A stretch of 64,000 nucleotides of DNA from contig NC_084601.1 of the NCBI RefSeq assembly GCF_033807715.1, forward strand, positions 1,085,001 to 1,149,000, written 5' to 3'. The notes beneath the pieces were generated by a model. The model saw nothing but the letters and a program-made list of their open reading frames with translations. It did no database searches and was not told the DNA's origin. Positions within the stretch are counted from its first letter, which is position 1. Each line of letters begins with the position of its first letter. The position numbers were made by a program, and so were the translations under genes. Shown here piece by piece: positions 1 to 13,439 of the stretch. Origin of the DNA: Cololabis saira (taxonomy: Eukaryota; Chordata; Actinopteri; Beloniformes; Belonidae).

Positions 1-850
1 GACTGTCTTTGTGTTGTGGACTAAATGTGCTGTATGGAAGCATAACCCCACTGCGTGGACTGCACTGACTTCCTGTTTAGTTTTTTTTCTACTCATCCTC
101 TGGATGCCCTGAGGGATAACGGCGCTGCGTTTAGTTTTCTTTGTTACTTTTCCCCTGTAGGCTACCCTGCGTTAATTTATTTTTTCCTTCGCTGGACTTT
201 GTTTGACTTGTTTTTCTGTTTTTCTGCTTTTGTTTTTGATGATGCGGTTAACTTGTGTGCATGTGGCTGTGTGCGCGCACCCGCGTGTGTAAGGGTGCCT
301 GTGTGTGCCAGTCTGTGTGTATGTGGGTGTGTGTGTGTGCGTGCGACGGCCTATATGTTAGTGGTGTGTGGGTGTGTGGATGTGGCTGTGTGTACTTGTG
401 TGCTCAGCTGTGCACGTTGGCGTGAACAGTACGCCCGCACCTATATGTGATATGTGTCCCCCTGTCCGCACACTGCGCGACACTACTGCTCGGGGAATGA
501 ATATTGTTTATATAGTACAAATGCATGTTTTGATTGTTAAACAGAATGACTGAGATGCAAGAAATCATGTTCCCACACAGGGAAGTTGAGGAGGAAAATA
601 TTGAGGAAATAATGAACCAAAATGGTAGGGGTGAACAGTTAGACAATGTATACACCAAGTATGAAAACCTAAATTTCAAATGCTTTGACCCACATGAACA
701 CAAAACATATGAAATTGATAATGATTTAGATCCTGAAAATAATTTTTATAATAACTTAATTAATAACTGCCAGTACTACACTGATGAACAGTTCAAATGA
801 TTACATACAGATGATAGTTTCACAGTAATACATTTCAATAGCATGTTCAC
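1..850 (+). mobile_element. 5' fragment of an APE-type non-LTR retrotransposon
   Basis: The segment ends with a short open frame (534-800) whose last residues, YYTDEQF, are followed by an in-frame TGA and then by FTVIHFNS at about 806-842. In fish jockey/L2-like LINEs this kind of string comes just before the endonuclease domain. Nothing of the endonuclease or reverse transcriptase follows: after about 850 the sequence is AT-rich and unrelated. The GT-rich, T-rich DNA from 1 to 530 is probably the 5' untranslated part of the same element. The left end lies outside the window. The clade assignment rests on recognition of the motif and is moderate. Confidence 0.55.
534..842 (+). pseudogene. Broken N-terminal region of a LINE ORF (pre-endonuclease segment)
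   Basis: From the ATG at 534 an 88-residue acidic, asparagine-rich frame runs to a TGA at 798-800. The same frame continues beyond the stop with TDDSFTVIHFNS, the expected entry into an APE endonuclease, and then degenerates. It is a decayed fragment and should encode nothing functional. Confidence 0.5.
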
Positions 851-1232
851 AGAGATTTCTTTTTTTTTCTTCTGTTGATTCTTTATATTCACATTTTAAC
901 AAATCTTTTTGCAGTTTTATTATCTGTGATCCATGGCTGGTGCAAAATACTTTTTATTTTAAATCACTGGTGTAAATAACAATGATCACAATCATTTATT
1001 ATAATCACAGTTAAAGCTAGTAATTAGTTAACCAAACTAATGCTGGCATGCAAAAACCGAGGCGGACTAATTGTGTTTCCATCCAGACTGAACTTTTGTC
1101 AATGTCCTCTTCTTAATCCAACAAGAAAGCATATTGGAATAGATTGAGACCATAATAAAAAAATTATTTTCACCACATGTTGTTTATTAATAATGTGTTT
1201 GGAAGTGACCCTGTCCCACCGCCTGTGTATTT

Positions 1233-1280
1233 ACACACACACACACATATATATACTGTATATATATATGTATGTATGCA
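1233..1280. repeat. Compound (CA)n/(TA)n/(TATG)n microsatellite
   Basis: Short alternating runs of CA, then TA, then TATG. It is about 48 bp long and interrupted. The rest of 850-1545 is AT-rich unique-looking DNA in which I see no gene. Confidence 0.7.
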
Positions 1281-1549
1281 TATTATGGTGTGTGGTTCAG
1301 ATCTGATTACTCAGGATACATTTACTCATTTTGATGCCAAAGCGTGAACATGCATGTGTGTTTTATTAATGCAAGGTCTTTATGTGGCCTTGATGAAGAG
1401 GAAAAAACAAAGCAGCTCAGTGTCCTTTGAGAATACTGTACGTAACAGCTTTGTAAAAGCATGAAAATGTGAGTAGTCTAATATTGACGGATGTAAAAGG
1501 GCAAGATGGCAACATTTTACTCTAAGCTTTGATCATTATAGGGCAGCAT

Positions 1550-1888
1550 TGTCATGGTTTGGTTCTTTAAGGACCCAAGTGCAGGAGACAGAGGGAGGCT
1601 GGAGACAGGAGTTCTCAAAAATAAAAGGGTTTAATTCACAAAGGGCAAAAACAAAGTGCTGCAGAGCAGGATTGACAAAAAACCAGGATCATAAAAAAGG
1701 TACGAGGAGACATGGAGGAGAGAACAGTACGGACCGACAGGGAACCAAGGAATGACAAGACAAGATATACTGAGGGGATAACGAGACAAGACGAGACACA
1801 GGTGCGGACACAATCAGGGCAGATGGGACACAGGCGGGGCAAGACAGAACTGAAACTAAAACTGGGAGGAAGTGTCAAAACCCTGACA
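1550..1888 (+). mobile_element. 339-bp TG...CA interspersed element with 5-bp target duplication
   Basis: The element begins TGTCATGGTTT and ends AAACCCTGACA, an 11-bp inverted terminal match with one difference. It is flanked on both sides by AGCAT (1545-1549 and 1889-1893). It contains AATAAAA at about 1621 and a purine-rich second half, and no long coding frame. TG...CA ends plus a 5-bp duplication fit a solo LTR; short inverted ends also fit a non-autonomous DNA transposon. I recognise the sequence as a common fish repeat but cannot fix its class. The open frames on both strands here are chance. Confidence 0.65.
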
Positions 1889-1893
1889 AGCAT

Positions 1894-2599
1894 GTTGCGA
1901 CGCCCAATTCAATTTTTTTAAATTTATTTATGTATTCATTTTTTGTCAAACTCTAACAATATGGGTTTTTTTATGTTGAAATTGTTTAACTTATGAGAAG
2001 CATCATAATAAAATAGGGCGAACATGAAATACGATCCTGGATTTTTAAGGTGAGTCAGTGTCTCAGGGGTGTAATGATCCATGGATATACAGTATCTATT
2101 TAATGCTGGACAATCCAACAGCATGCATTAGATGTAATCCTTGTAAATAAATGTTATCAATTGTAGTAGTCTATTTTTATTAAAGGAACACATTTTTTGT
2201 CATTTCTCAGTTTAGTAGAAGGCAGAACAACAATGTAAAATGATATTGAAGTTGCAATACTTACATTCTTTATGAAAGGAAGGTATTGTATTCATTGCAC
2301 ACTTAATAACATTTCATATGAATCACTACCTCCTGAAGTGAATCTAATCAAAACGGTATAGTGGCAGAAAACAATATTGGTAAACATCAAATTGTCATCC
2401 ATTTAATCAATGTTATATGATGAAACTTATGATTTACACTCCTTATCCATACCTCCCACATCTCCTCCTTTTTTGAGGGGGGGACTTATGTGAAGTTAGA
2501 TATGTCAGTAAAATTGGGAGAACAAAGCTTTGAACATGAAATCATTGTATCATTTTATTAACTGGATTTTATTTTTTCATGTAGGGACAAAAAGTCCAT
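1894..2599. other. AT-rich sequence, no feature seen
   Basis: No coding pattern, RNA gene or recognisable repeat is visible on either strand. Confidence 0.5.
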
Positions 2600-3070
2600 C
2601 CAACTTGCTTTCATTCTTTTTTCATTATTTTTATCCCCAATTTTTTACCCATTTTATCACCCAGTGCTCCCACCTAAGTCAGTCCTGGGCATTGCTCCCC
2701 TACCAACCCCGGGAGGGCCCTGCACTGAGCTCAGGTCTCCTCCTTACGTGAGGAGTGAGCAGATTTCACCAGACTGGTAGGACGTGGAAGGATCACGTTA
2801 TTCCGGCCGGATCCTCCCCACCCCATCCAGAGGGGGCAGTAGAGCCCAGGACTGCTGCATGTTTTTGTGAGGGTAGCTCCCATTAGCTACCCAAGGGAAC
2901 ACGTGGAGAACATGCAAACTCCACAGAAAGGCCCTTTCTCCAACCCCGACGATGAAGTCATGGGGGAACTAACACGCACCTCAACACCCACAGCGTCCCC
3001 GGCAGGAATTGAACCCAGGACCTTCTTGCTGTGAGACGGCTGCACTACCAGCTGCACCACCGTGCCCGTC
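2600..3070 (-). mobile_element. tRNA-derived SINE-like repeat, minus strand
   Basis: Read on the minus strand, 3070-3000 starts with a GGCACGGTGGTGCAG-type head resembling a tRNA A box. It continues to GGGTTCAATTCC, a B-box-like motif, at about 3010. The body contains the fish-repeat phrase for 'gagaacatgcaaactccaca' at about 2905-2925. The left boundary is a T-rich stretch near 2600 and is approximate. This is a repeat, not a functional tRNA gene. Confidence 0.55.
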
Positions 3071-3090
3071 TTGGACCAAAATACATGCTG

Positions 3091-3236
3091 GATCTGTTAG
3101 TTCCTATGAAGCTGCCCGACCCCTGAGGTTCATCTGGATCTGTTAGTTCCTATGAAGCTCCCAGACCCCTGAGGTTCATCTTGATCTGTTAGTTCCTATG
3201 AAGCTCCCAGACCCCTGAGCTTCATCTGGATCTGGT
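3091..3236. repeat. 46-bp tandem repeat, three units
   Basis: The unit beginning GATCTGTTAGTTCC starts at 3091, 3137 and 3183, a constant 46-bp spacing, with only a few substitutions between units. It starts about 20 bp beyond the SINE head. Confidence 0.85.
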
Positions 3237-3499
3237 TTGTTGTGGTTCCAGAACCAGAACCAAGCAAGGTGAGGCAGCGTTCAGTTATTCTGCTCCTCAC
3301 CGGTGGAACAAACTTCCTGTAGACCTGAGGTCTGCTCCAACTGTAGATCCTTTAAATCAGGATAAAAACATTACTGTTTACTCAAACGTACTCCTAAATT
3401 AAACTTACCTGCTGTATTCTACTGCCCTTATTTTTTAACAATGTGTGCTTTTTATTATTTTACCTCTTTTCTTATCATTTTATTTGTTATTTACTGTTT

Positions 3500-3590
3500 A
3501 ATTGTGTCTTGCCGCTTTTAATGTTGATGTAAAGCACTTTGAATGACCTTGTGTTGAATTGTTCTATACAAATAAACTTGCCTTGCCTAG
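3500..3590 (+). mobile_element. 3' tail of a fish LINE (CTTGCC-type tail)
   Basis: The segment contains GTAAAGCACTTTGAATGACC and TACAAATAAACTTGCCTTGCC. This arrangement is the common 3' end of vertebrate CR1/L2-type LINEs, here strongly 5'-truncated. A related tail is at 28578-28640. Confidence 0.55.
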
Positions 3591-3699
3591 ATTAAACCCT
3601 CTCGGTAGCATATGTATTTGATCACACTGTACTTAATTTTTATATGTTTATATAATAATTGCTCGGAGGTTTATGTTTATGTTTATGTTTATGTTCATG

Positions 3700-3788
3700 T
3701 TCTGGATCTCTGGAAAGCGTCTAGAGACAACATCTGTTATATTAGACGCTATATAAATAAAATTGAATTGAAATTGAATTGAATTGAA
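3700..3788 (+). mobile_element. 3' tail of a fish LINE ending in (GAATT)n
   Basis: The GCGTCTAGAGACAAC...AGACGCTATATAAATAAA segment can fold (GCGTCTA pairs with TAGACGC) and is followed by GAATTG repeats. Two related copies occur in the window: one inside the L1 ORF1 at 19465-19523, and one in reverse at the right edge (63971-64000). A short TTTATG tandem run precedes it at 3669-3700. Confidence 0.6.
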
Positions 3789-3899
3789 CTTAATACCATA
3801 TTTATCACCTGCTCTTTCTTGGTCTGGATTCCACAGAACCAGGTTGAATTGGGTTTTAATAATGACTTTAAATGGTTGCAGGGCGGGGCCTGCTGTTGC

Positions 3900-3990
3900 C
3901 CCCTGCCCCCTGATTGGCTGCAGCTAAGCCATTATGATAATGATGGGCGTGGCCGCGGCCGGAGACGCGGCTCTGGAGACGCGGCTCCGC
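3900..3990 (+). promoter_or_regulatory. Candidate TATA-less CpG promoter
   Basis: An inverted CCAAT box (ATTGG, 3913-3917) lies about 30 bp upstream of a GC/KLF-type box GGGCGTGGCC (3945-3954). Both are inside a local GC- and CpG-rich block, in contrast to the AT-rich DNA on either side. A 14-15-bp GC-rich direct repeat (GGAGACGCGGCTC) follows at about 3961-3990. The transcription start site cannot be placed exactly; it probably lies between 3980 and 4060. Confidence 0.5.
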
Positions 3991-3999
3991 TCCGACCGG

Positions 4000-4263
4000 A
4001 GAGCAGCCTCATTGTGCCGTGTTGACCCGGACTGAACACACCAGAGCTGTCTGACTCTGTCTCCACTGTCCTCTGCATCCCTGCTCGCCCTCCTGCTGGA
4101 TTTATACCTGGAGCTCGCGCTGCTGCGAGAGGACTTTCCCCCGCCGGCTTTGCTCCCGGGTTTATTTGGAAATAAGCGCAGCAGTTGTGGAGTAAACGAG
4201 CCGGACGCGGAGCGGAGCCCGGTCCCTGCACTCCGCTGTTAGTGGACATGCGGATCCAAACAG
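4000..4263 (+). other. Candidate first exon (mostly 5' UTR) of an unidentified host gene
   Basis: The GC-rich block ends in CAG|GTGAGT with the donor GT at 4264-4265, a near-perfect 5' splice site. An ATG at 4248 reads only MRIQT before the splice. Joining to the candidate exon at 43909 gives an immediate stop, so this ATG would be a short upstream ORF rather than the protein start. The 5' boundary is a guess. CpG density, promoter boxes and a strong donor all point the same way, but no transcript evidence is available here. Confidence 0.45.
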
Positions 4264-4332
4264 GTGAGTTTATTCAGAGATTTATCCATTTGAATATCCC
4301 TATGTCGTTTTCCTGCACCCCTCTCCCCCCCA

Positions 4333-4333
<1 letters not shown>

Positions 4334-4411
<78 letters not shown>
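4334..4411. repeat. (GT)n microsatellite, about 39 units
   Basis: An uninterrupted TG run begins 70 bp into the proposed intron 1. The apparent Cys-Val open frames across it are artefacts. A short CCCCGT run follows at 4615-4638. Confidence 0.95.
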
Positions 4412-4414
<3 letters not shown>

Positions 4415-7400
4415 GTGTTCTCCGTGCCTTTCATTATTATGGCTGCGCACGTGCGCGCAGAGCAGCTGATTGACGGCTGTCAGTCACCTTGTCATCCGCG
4501 CGCTCCCGAGCAGAAACAAAGAGGCGAGGACGCGCCTGGGAGCTCCATCAACTCTGCTGCAGTCATGATGCTTGAACTTGTGTTTTACTGGGTAAAAGCA
4601 GAGCCGACCTGCGTCCCCGTCCCCGTCCCCGTCCCCGCTGCCCTGAGCAGTGTGAGCTGGACGGGACGCCGCGGCTGCAGGGTGGGCTTTCTTTGTCTTC
4701 GTTTTGGTTCGTTTTGGCTTAATGGTCAGTTTTCATTAGCAGCCCACTGTGGTGGATTTGTGCAGGATTTGTGCAGCCATGTGTGGACGGGGTGGCCCCC
4801 CCTTGTAGCCCGTTCCCCCCGATCCTAGTCCTCCTCCAGCAGATCCGTGGTCCTGGTCCCCACAGCGGCTGGAACTGACGTTTGTGTTCATCAGTGATTT
4901 ATTTGCAGGTGACTTTCCACGGCTGACAGGAGCAGTCAGCTAATCCATCAGCGTGGTCATAATCAATAACCTAGATGGGATTGGATGCTGGGAAGGCTCC
5001 GTGCGTGTCCTGTGTGCTTACACATTCCTAATCTCCCCGAGGATTCATGTCTGATAGGACTTTTCTTTGGGAAATCTCAAAGTAAACCGAATCGTATTTG
5101 CTTTGGGTCAAAGAGAAATACATCTTTGAAGACTTAATTTCCTTCGTACTATTTTCCTCGGTTATTTGACATTTCATAAACACAAAAACTGTGAAGATCA
5201 GTGGTTATTTCCAGCCTTGGTTCCAGTGGGAGCACCCCACTACCAACACACCACCAACCGTCACACTCAAGGACACCAGGGTGATGAAACAAGATATGTT
5301 TTGGTCATTTCGGTAATAAGGCCAAAGCGTTCTTATCCAGAGCTTCAGCAACCAAAAACATGAACGCTCTTCAGCTGATGGTTCTTGTGGTTTCATTAGT
5401 GTTTTGTTTGATGGATTTCTCTTACATTAAAAAAGAAAAACTTCAGTTTTGGGCATCTATGCTTTGACTAAAACTGAGATTGAGATTGAATTGATTTTCA
5501 CATGACAAGGAAAAGCATCAAACTTCTAAATGTGAAAAGCCATAAGTGTTTAATACTTTACGTAGCCCCTCGACCCAATGGTGCAGTTTTTGTTTCATAA
5601 TGCATTAATCTTAAAGTATAGCTAAAAGGTTGCATTTGGGATTTTTCTGTTTCAGGGTCAGAAGTGAGTCAAGCTGCTGTTGGTTGATCCAGATCCATCA
5701 AAAGTGTCCTGGTTCTCAAAGCATTTAATGATTGTGCAGGTTTTGTCATACGTTTCACTATATCACTTTCATTTGTTAATCTTCGGGTACCACCAAATAA
5801 GGTGAAGTTATTTATCTGCTGATTTACTGCAGAATTTACCCGACTGAACTGATATATCGTCTTTTGAAAAGGTAAGAATAGAGGTCAAGAGTGCCTCATT
5901 AGTGCTGTTTGCTCTTGTATTTCAATGAGAGATGTTAATTGGTCGTGGTAGCGGCTGCAGTAATGATCATTCAACCAGTCAGCTGTTTTGGTAGTCAAAT
6001 TATAGTTTAATTTTCTTAAAACAAAGAAAGCAAATCAAGTCAGGTGAAACATCAACAATGGCTGTAACCTGGATCTCTTGTTGACAGAGCAATACCTTTT
6101 TTATAGTTATCTTTATTGGTAAATTATTTGAAATGATCATACAGTAAGCGCTGAAACTAATCGTTTTAATGCTTGAAAGCACAATTTTATGTATTTTCCA
6201 TATGCAGTATAATAGTATCATTATGATCTTGGAACATCCGGTATTGCTGAAGTGTCCACTGATCCTCCGAGGGGATAAGACCCACTGATCAGACACTGAT
6301 CAGACACCGCTGGGGGACTTAAGGGTAAAGTATCAGAGTAAACAGCCTAAATGATTCTTAATTGGCCCGTCTCGGCTTCTGATGAACCAGACTGCCTGCA
6401 GATTGATGAGGTCTAACGGTTAATTCAAGACGGCGTCAGAAGTGTGAGGGCAGTTGCTCTGGAGGTCGTACCGAAAAGCAAAACGCAGTCGCCACTTCAG
6501 GAAGGACACTGTTCCACCAATTAATGGTTCATTATGAGCAGGATATTGAATTATTAATGTCAGCATTGATGTGTTTTGGCTCCGGACCCACTGAGCTGTG
6601 GGACTGACTCAGCCGGCGTCGCTACTGCTGCGTCTCCGAGACTCGAGTGTGATCTGTCAGGGAGTGCAAGTGAGTTAATATGTAGGAAGTGGCAGGATGT
6701 CGCAGAGGTTAAACTCACATTTGCTGGCGTTTTACAAGGAAGACTACTGCGTCCGTTATCCAGTTTTAAAAGCAGGACATAAATGTTTATGAGCTGATCA
6801 TATCCAGCTGACGGAGTGTTGTGAGGTCAAAACATAAAACTGTTGCATTACTGGCTTTCTTTTAGCACATTTGTCTTATCTTGCATGCTCCTTTTGCTAT
6901 TTTTTGCAAGTTTTTTTTAAGTTTGGTTTGTTTATTTATCGATAAAATCTCAAATTGACTGTTTTCCATAGTTTCTTGCTTATGTCCAAGAGCTGCTCTT
7001 TGTTTGTGACTTGAATACATTTTCACCATTTTTTTTTTCTTTTAAACATATTTTTATTTCCACCCCTCACTAAATGTTTGAACTGTTTTTCCTTGAAAAA
7101 TGGTCCAAAATATTATAATATTGGTGGTTTTTTTTTGTTTTTTTTTACAAAGACCTGTAAAAGTCAGAATTTACGTATTAATTGCTGCATTTCTCCTCAT
7201 TGTTGTTTTTCTGGATGATAATCACTTTGAGGTCAAAGATCACCTGTTTCTTTGTTGAATCCACAATATAAACCAGGATTGACACCAAAACCCCAATTTC
7301 TTTCCCAGCCCCCGCCCAGCCCCCGCCCTCTTTATCCCCCCCCAGTCTAGACTCTGTTCTCTATTGTTCAGATAGAAGGTGTTGAATCTGAAAGTCTCTG

Positions 7401-9070
7401 TGCGATGCAGAGCCCGTCCTGATGGAGCACCTGCCTGCTGGAAATCCATCAGCAGAGCCGTCCGATCAGCCAGCTGCCTCCTCACCGCTGCCTGCTCATT
7501 GTGTGTGTTAACCTTGGGGTGCGTTTGAACACAATAACCTGCGAGTCCCCGGTGGGCGGGCGGTGAAGAGGAGGAAACAGAGAAAATAATGTTATTCCAG
7601 CGAAGGAAGATTAGCCGCGTCACTGTGAAAGCCTCCGAACTGCCGCATGTCATCAGCTATTATGTTCGCTGTGCAAATCTGTGCTGCGGGACTCGCCTTT
7701 TGTTCTAATCCTGTGTTTGTGTGTATACTTTTCTCTGTGCGCGCGTCTGACTGTAGCTGAGAGTGACTGCAGGAAACTGTGCAAAGAAATGTTTGTCATC
7801 ATCATGGACAAATTACCCATTGTTAGGAAAGCAGCTCCTGCCTAATGTTCATTTCCTTTCTGTCTTGGCTCTCAGCGGTAAACTTTTAAACTAGGAAGCA
7901 AAGAATTGAATGAGAGATGTTTATGTTTGAAAGAGAAATTAGTTGTGATGTCTGTATTATAGCCAATCAAAAAAACCAAAAACACTTCTTAAGATATGAT
8001 AGATTAAAAAAAAGTATCAGTACAAAACATTTTAATTTGTTCAAGCTGTCCAAAAACATTTCATATCACCATGAACAACATGTGCAGTAGTTGTGGAAAC
8101 AAGGCCGGTACCTGACAATATCCGTTCTACATACTGAACGCTATTGAACAGCCAGCGATTCACTCTCGAGGCTTTAATCGTACTTGTACTTTAATTGTTC
8201 TGTAGAACTAAACATAGTTATCAGCCTGGAAAAAAACAAACGCACTTCTCATGACTTCTCATTATCTCATGACAATGGCTTTTTGCTATAAATAATCATG
8301 TCGAGCGAAAAACCGTGCTGAATTTAACAGAATGTCTGTGGATGGGAGCAGTTTTAATTAATGGTATTTTATCACAGAGCAGAAGTGTCAGGAGGAGCTC
8401 AAGTCTTACATAAAAAATACTGAGGGAAAAAAGTTAGGAAACTAAAAGACTTTGAGTTTATTTATCCCATAACCATCTACTTCTCTGACATCCCAGTTTG
8501 ATCATTAGGAACTTAATCAGCCTCCTAATAATCTGCTACAGAGCTAGTGGTCAGATAACGGCTGTTTCTTTAAGCAAGTTTTCTTTATTTGAAAGCTGGA
8601 CTGGCAAAGTAACAAGTGTGTTAAAGCGTTGAGGATGTTTGAGCTCTGTAGCTGCAGCAGGCGAGCAGGCGGGCTGGGCCGGGTCTGTGCAGAGAATCGG
8701 CCTGAAAATCCGACTCCAGCGTCGATGCCTGGGCTTTACCGCCCGGCCTCTTTCTGCCTCCGCACCATCATATCAAACTGTAATTGTGTTTGATGCTGCT
8801 TTTGACAAATAAAATGGCACTTACTACAGAGGCTTTAGATGCTGCCTACTGGTTTGTTGCTGCTGAACTCTCTGAACTCTCGGCCATGGATGTGTTTTCT
8901 GTCAGTAAACATGTTGGCACAGACAGGAAGCAGATTTTTTTTTTCTTTTTTCCTGAATTGATATGGTTGGTCTAACAGCAGGCTCATTACCTGAGCTATG
9001 ACATCATCAAATAGATAAGTGGTCTCCTTGGATGTACAAAATGCAGGATGGGTTTTAATACAGAATCACG
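4412..9070. other. Intronic sequence without recognisable gene or element
   Basis: No coding exon or transposon end was recognised. About 7370-7680 is less AT-rich than its surroundings and free of repeats, and might be a conserved regulatory block. A 137-codon minus-strand open frame there (7240-7653) shows no domain and is probably chance. Confidence 0.4.
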
Positions 9071-9718
9071 GACTACGTTTACATGCAGTCAAAATTCGGG
9101 TTATTGCTAATATTCCGGTTACTGAAACATTCTGAATATTCCGTTTACATGTGTGAGCAAACAGGGTTATCCCTGTATACATGGTGATTAATCATTCGAG
9201 ATATCTGGATCAAACCAGCGACGCACGGAGAACATCATGACACAATTCCCGTCATTTCTGCTTCTTCTTCCTGGATCCAAATTCAAAACAAATGCTGCTT
9301 CAACTTTTCTCTCACCTTCTTGTAAATCTTCTATCCCGGTACTTTCTAGCGTCTACAAATGCAGAAATGTTCATATCCTTCATTACATTTATGAAGTGAT
9401 TAGTCTCCTCCTGGTCTTGGTTTCTCCGTGTTTAGAAGAACTTCCTGGACTCAAAAGACCAGGATTCCTTGTGAACAGAGCATGTGCAGAAAACTAATTC
9501 CTGTTCCGTTTGATGGGGATATTCCGTTACGTTTACATGACCCAATATTCAGGTTTTAAAAGGAGTAACCCAGGACTCATATTGGGGTTTTTAAAAACCA
9601 GAATATGAGCAAATTCTGGTTATTCAAAGGGGTTATTGGTGTTTACATGGCCGTGCAAATTCGGGTTATTGCCAATATTCGGGTTTTAAACGGGTTATTG
9701 ATGCATGGAAACGCAGTC
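9071..9718. mobile_element. Fold-back DNA element with long degenerate inverted ends
   Basis: The left end reads GACTACGTTTACATGCA. The right end in reverse complement reads GACTGCGTTTCCATGCA, and the similarity goes on through CGGGTTATT and AATATTC motifs. The phrase GTTTACATG with nearby CGGGTTATT recurs inside at about 9530 and 9645. No transposase frame is present and no clean target duplication was found, so the superfamily is open. Confidence 0.65.
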
Positions 9719-9880
9719 TATCAGCTGGTTTAGCGAGTGCACCATATACAGATGCTATTATGCAGGAGCTGCCTGTTTGAATCCCGGCCTATGGCTTTTT
9801 ATCGCTCCTTCTTCACTACCCAGGTTTCCTGTCTAACTACTGTCAAAATCAAGGCCCTACAGCCACAAGGCTACGTCATG
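9719..9880 (+). mobile_element. tRNA-derived SINE, degraded
   Basis: CAGCTGGTTTAGCGAGTGC at about 9723 matches a tRNA-like A box and TTTGAATCCCGG at 9776 a B box. They are followed by a body with TTTCCTGTCTAACTACTGTC that I recognise from a widespread fish SINE. The 3' end is poorly defined. Confidence 0.6.
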
Positions 9881-11815
9881 CTGGGCTGCACATTGACATG
9901 AAAGTGCCAGGTTATGAGGAACTCCCTTCAATCTTCTGCTGCTCTTTGCTTTGGTTTAGCTTGAATAACCAGCTTAAATTTAGTGAAGTCAAAGAGGTAA
10001 ATTAGCCTTACAGATAGAAATTCAATCTTTTTGCTAATAAACACAAGTGTGCACTGAAAATGCAGCTTTTTATGAAATGTTTCTTATTGACTTATTGATT
10101 TGACTTTATAAATCCAATGAAACTCACTGATAGTTTTTTTTTTTTAATGTGAGATATCTCAATTAATTAGCCAATTTTGTAGCAAAAAAAAGTCTTATTC
10201 CTGGAAAAATCAAGCCGATTTTTTTGGCACATGTAATAAAATGTAGCCGTTGTGGCATGTGGTTTGATCAAATTAAGCTGAACACCTAGATGTGATTTTC
10301 AAGGCTAATTTTGACCATAAGTGCACAAGGACATAATTCAACGGTAATATGCAGCGTCCTTGAATACAAAGAAGAGTCGCTGTACTAAAAGTTCCTTACC
10401 GTATGCCACAAAGAAACCCAATTACTGAAATTCAGTGCGGTGTACATCAGCTTCATATCCTCTATTGAGTCACCACGACTCCTCAAAACCCATAAACATA
10501 CCGAGTCCAGTATGGGGGGAAATTATTTTCTAAATGTGTCCAATACATTAGGTTTGATGGAAATGTCCTCCAAGGAATCTTTCAGCTCTTACAGCCATTT
10601 TCATTCTTAAATGTGTTGTATCTGAGAGAGCTGTAACTTTGCAATGAAAAATGTTATTTTCTTGCATAAATCTGTGCGTCTACCTTAGTAAACACAAGTC
10701 CCAGTAGTCAACAAACAATTCAATTTGGGATTCATGTTTACTGGATTTAGTTTGCTTGTATATGGCTGTGGCTGGTCTGGGACCTGTTTTTCAGGGGCTT
10801 AAGGCTGCCAGAAATAACAGTCCTTTCTTTGTATCACCTGTTCATGGCTCCCAAGGGTAGAATTTGTGTCATTGATTTTACTTGCATTAAAAGGGGGGAT
10901 TATGATGGCAGCGAGTTGTGTAGAACTGAAAACCATCTTCATGCAGATAATATGTGTCTCTTTGAAGGTTAATTCCTGGATCTGATGTTGTTTGAGTGAC
11001 TCGAGGATCTCCTTGGTCCTCATGTGACTTTCCAGCACATAACACCCATTGTGTGTTAATCAGCTAACAGCTCATTAGTGTGTGTTGAGGCTCTGGAGAT
11101 TTTAGACCTTCTTCCCTAATTAAACTTTCCAAGTTGATCTCTGTGTCTCACTCCTTCACTTTTCTTCCATTCTTTCATTCTCTTTGCTGACTGTCTCCAT
11201 TATCTATTACGTGTCTGATGTAAATTCACCTTACAGAGTCCCGTTTTTAACTTAATTTTTTTTGAATGTAGGTAAATGTAGACTCTCCTTTGCTTTCTTT
11301 CTTACATTTCCAACATTAACTCAGTTATTCAGTAGTGCAGAAGCCCTTTTTATTCGGATTGCTTGTAATCACTCACATCTCTACCTTTTACTCTCTTTTA
11401 TTCATATAGGAGGCTGAAATCTCACACGCTAACCTTGTTTGTCACAAAATTGCAGCCACTCTTCCTGTAGCTTACAGTACAAGTATATCTATGACATAAA
11501 AACAAATCAGTGATCATTTCACTCATTTTTTCCAAAGCACTCCAGGAAAAAGAACAAACTCCATTGAATGGTTACTTGTGCCCTTGTGAAAAGTTCTGGA
11601 CCCCTTGAGGCTCCTTATCTGCACATTTCCTTTTTAATGTGAGGAATGTGAGATCACATAAATGAACACAAATTAACATTTGTTGAAGCTGAGTGAGTAT
11701 TTCATCTCATTTCTCAGTTCTTTTTCTTCCTGTTCTCATTTCGTCTCATTAGTAAAGAAGAGCCGTGCGGCTTGTGCTGGTGTCAGAAACCAGTGTACGT
11801 TGCATCAGGCACGAA
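9881..11815. other. Intronic sequence, nothing recognised
   Basis: AT-rich unique-looking DNA. No exon, RNA gene or element end is visible. Confidence 0.4.
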
Positions 11816-11818
11816 CAC

Positions 11819-11840
11819 CCACCCACACACACACTCACAC

Positions 11841-11912
<72 letters not shown>

Positions 11913-11938
11913 CCACTCACCCACACCCACACACACAC
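11819..11938. repeat. (CA)n microsatellite with CCCA/CTCA interruptions
   Basis: About 120 bp of CA-rich sequence with a pure core at roughly 11850-11910. Open frames over it (Thr-His repeats) are artefacts. Confidence 0.95.
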
Positions 11939-12070
11939 ATTGGTGAAGTCATGTCTGGAAACACAAGCATCCTGATACAGAGTTTACTGAGGGGGATGTT
12001 GTTGCAGTGCTTGGTGATACAAGATGAGGGAATCAAAAAGAGGGAAAGTTCTCAGAACTTTAATCTCTCT

Positions 12071-13439
<1,369 letters not shown>

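Noticed and set aside
3000..3070. tRNA gene, minus strand
   Set aside because: A- and B-box-like motifs are present but the cloverleaf is not, and the sequence continues into a repeat body. It is a SINE head. The same reasoning applies to 9719-9800 and 20250-20280.
7240..7653. 137-codon minus-strand open frame
   Set aside because: No domain, no splice signals, and amino-acid composition looks random. It is kept only as part of a possible noncoding conserved block.
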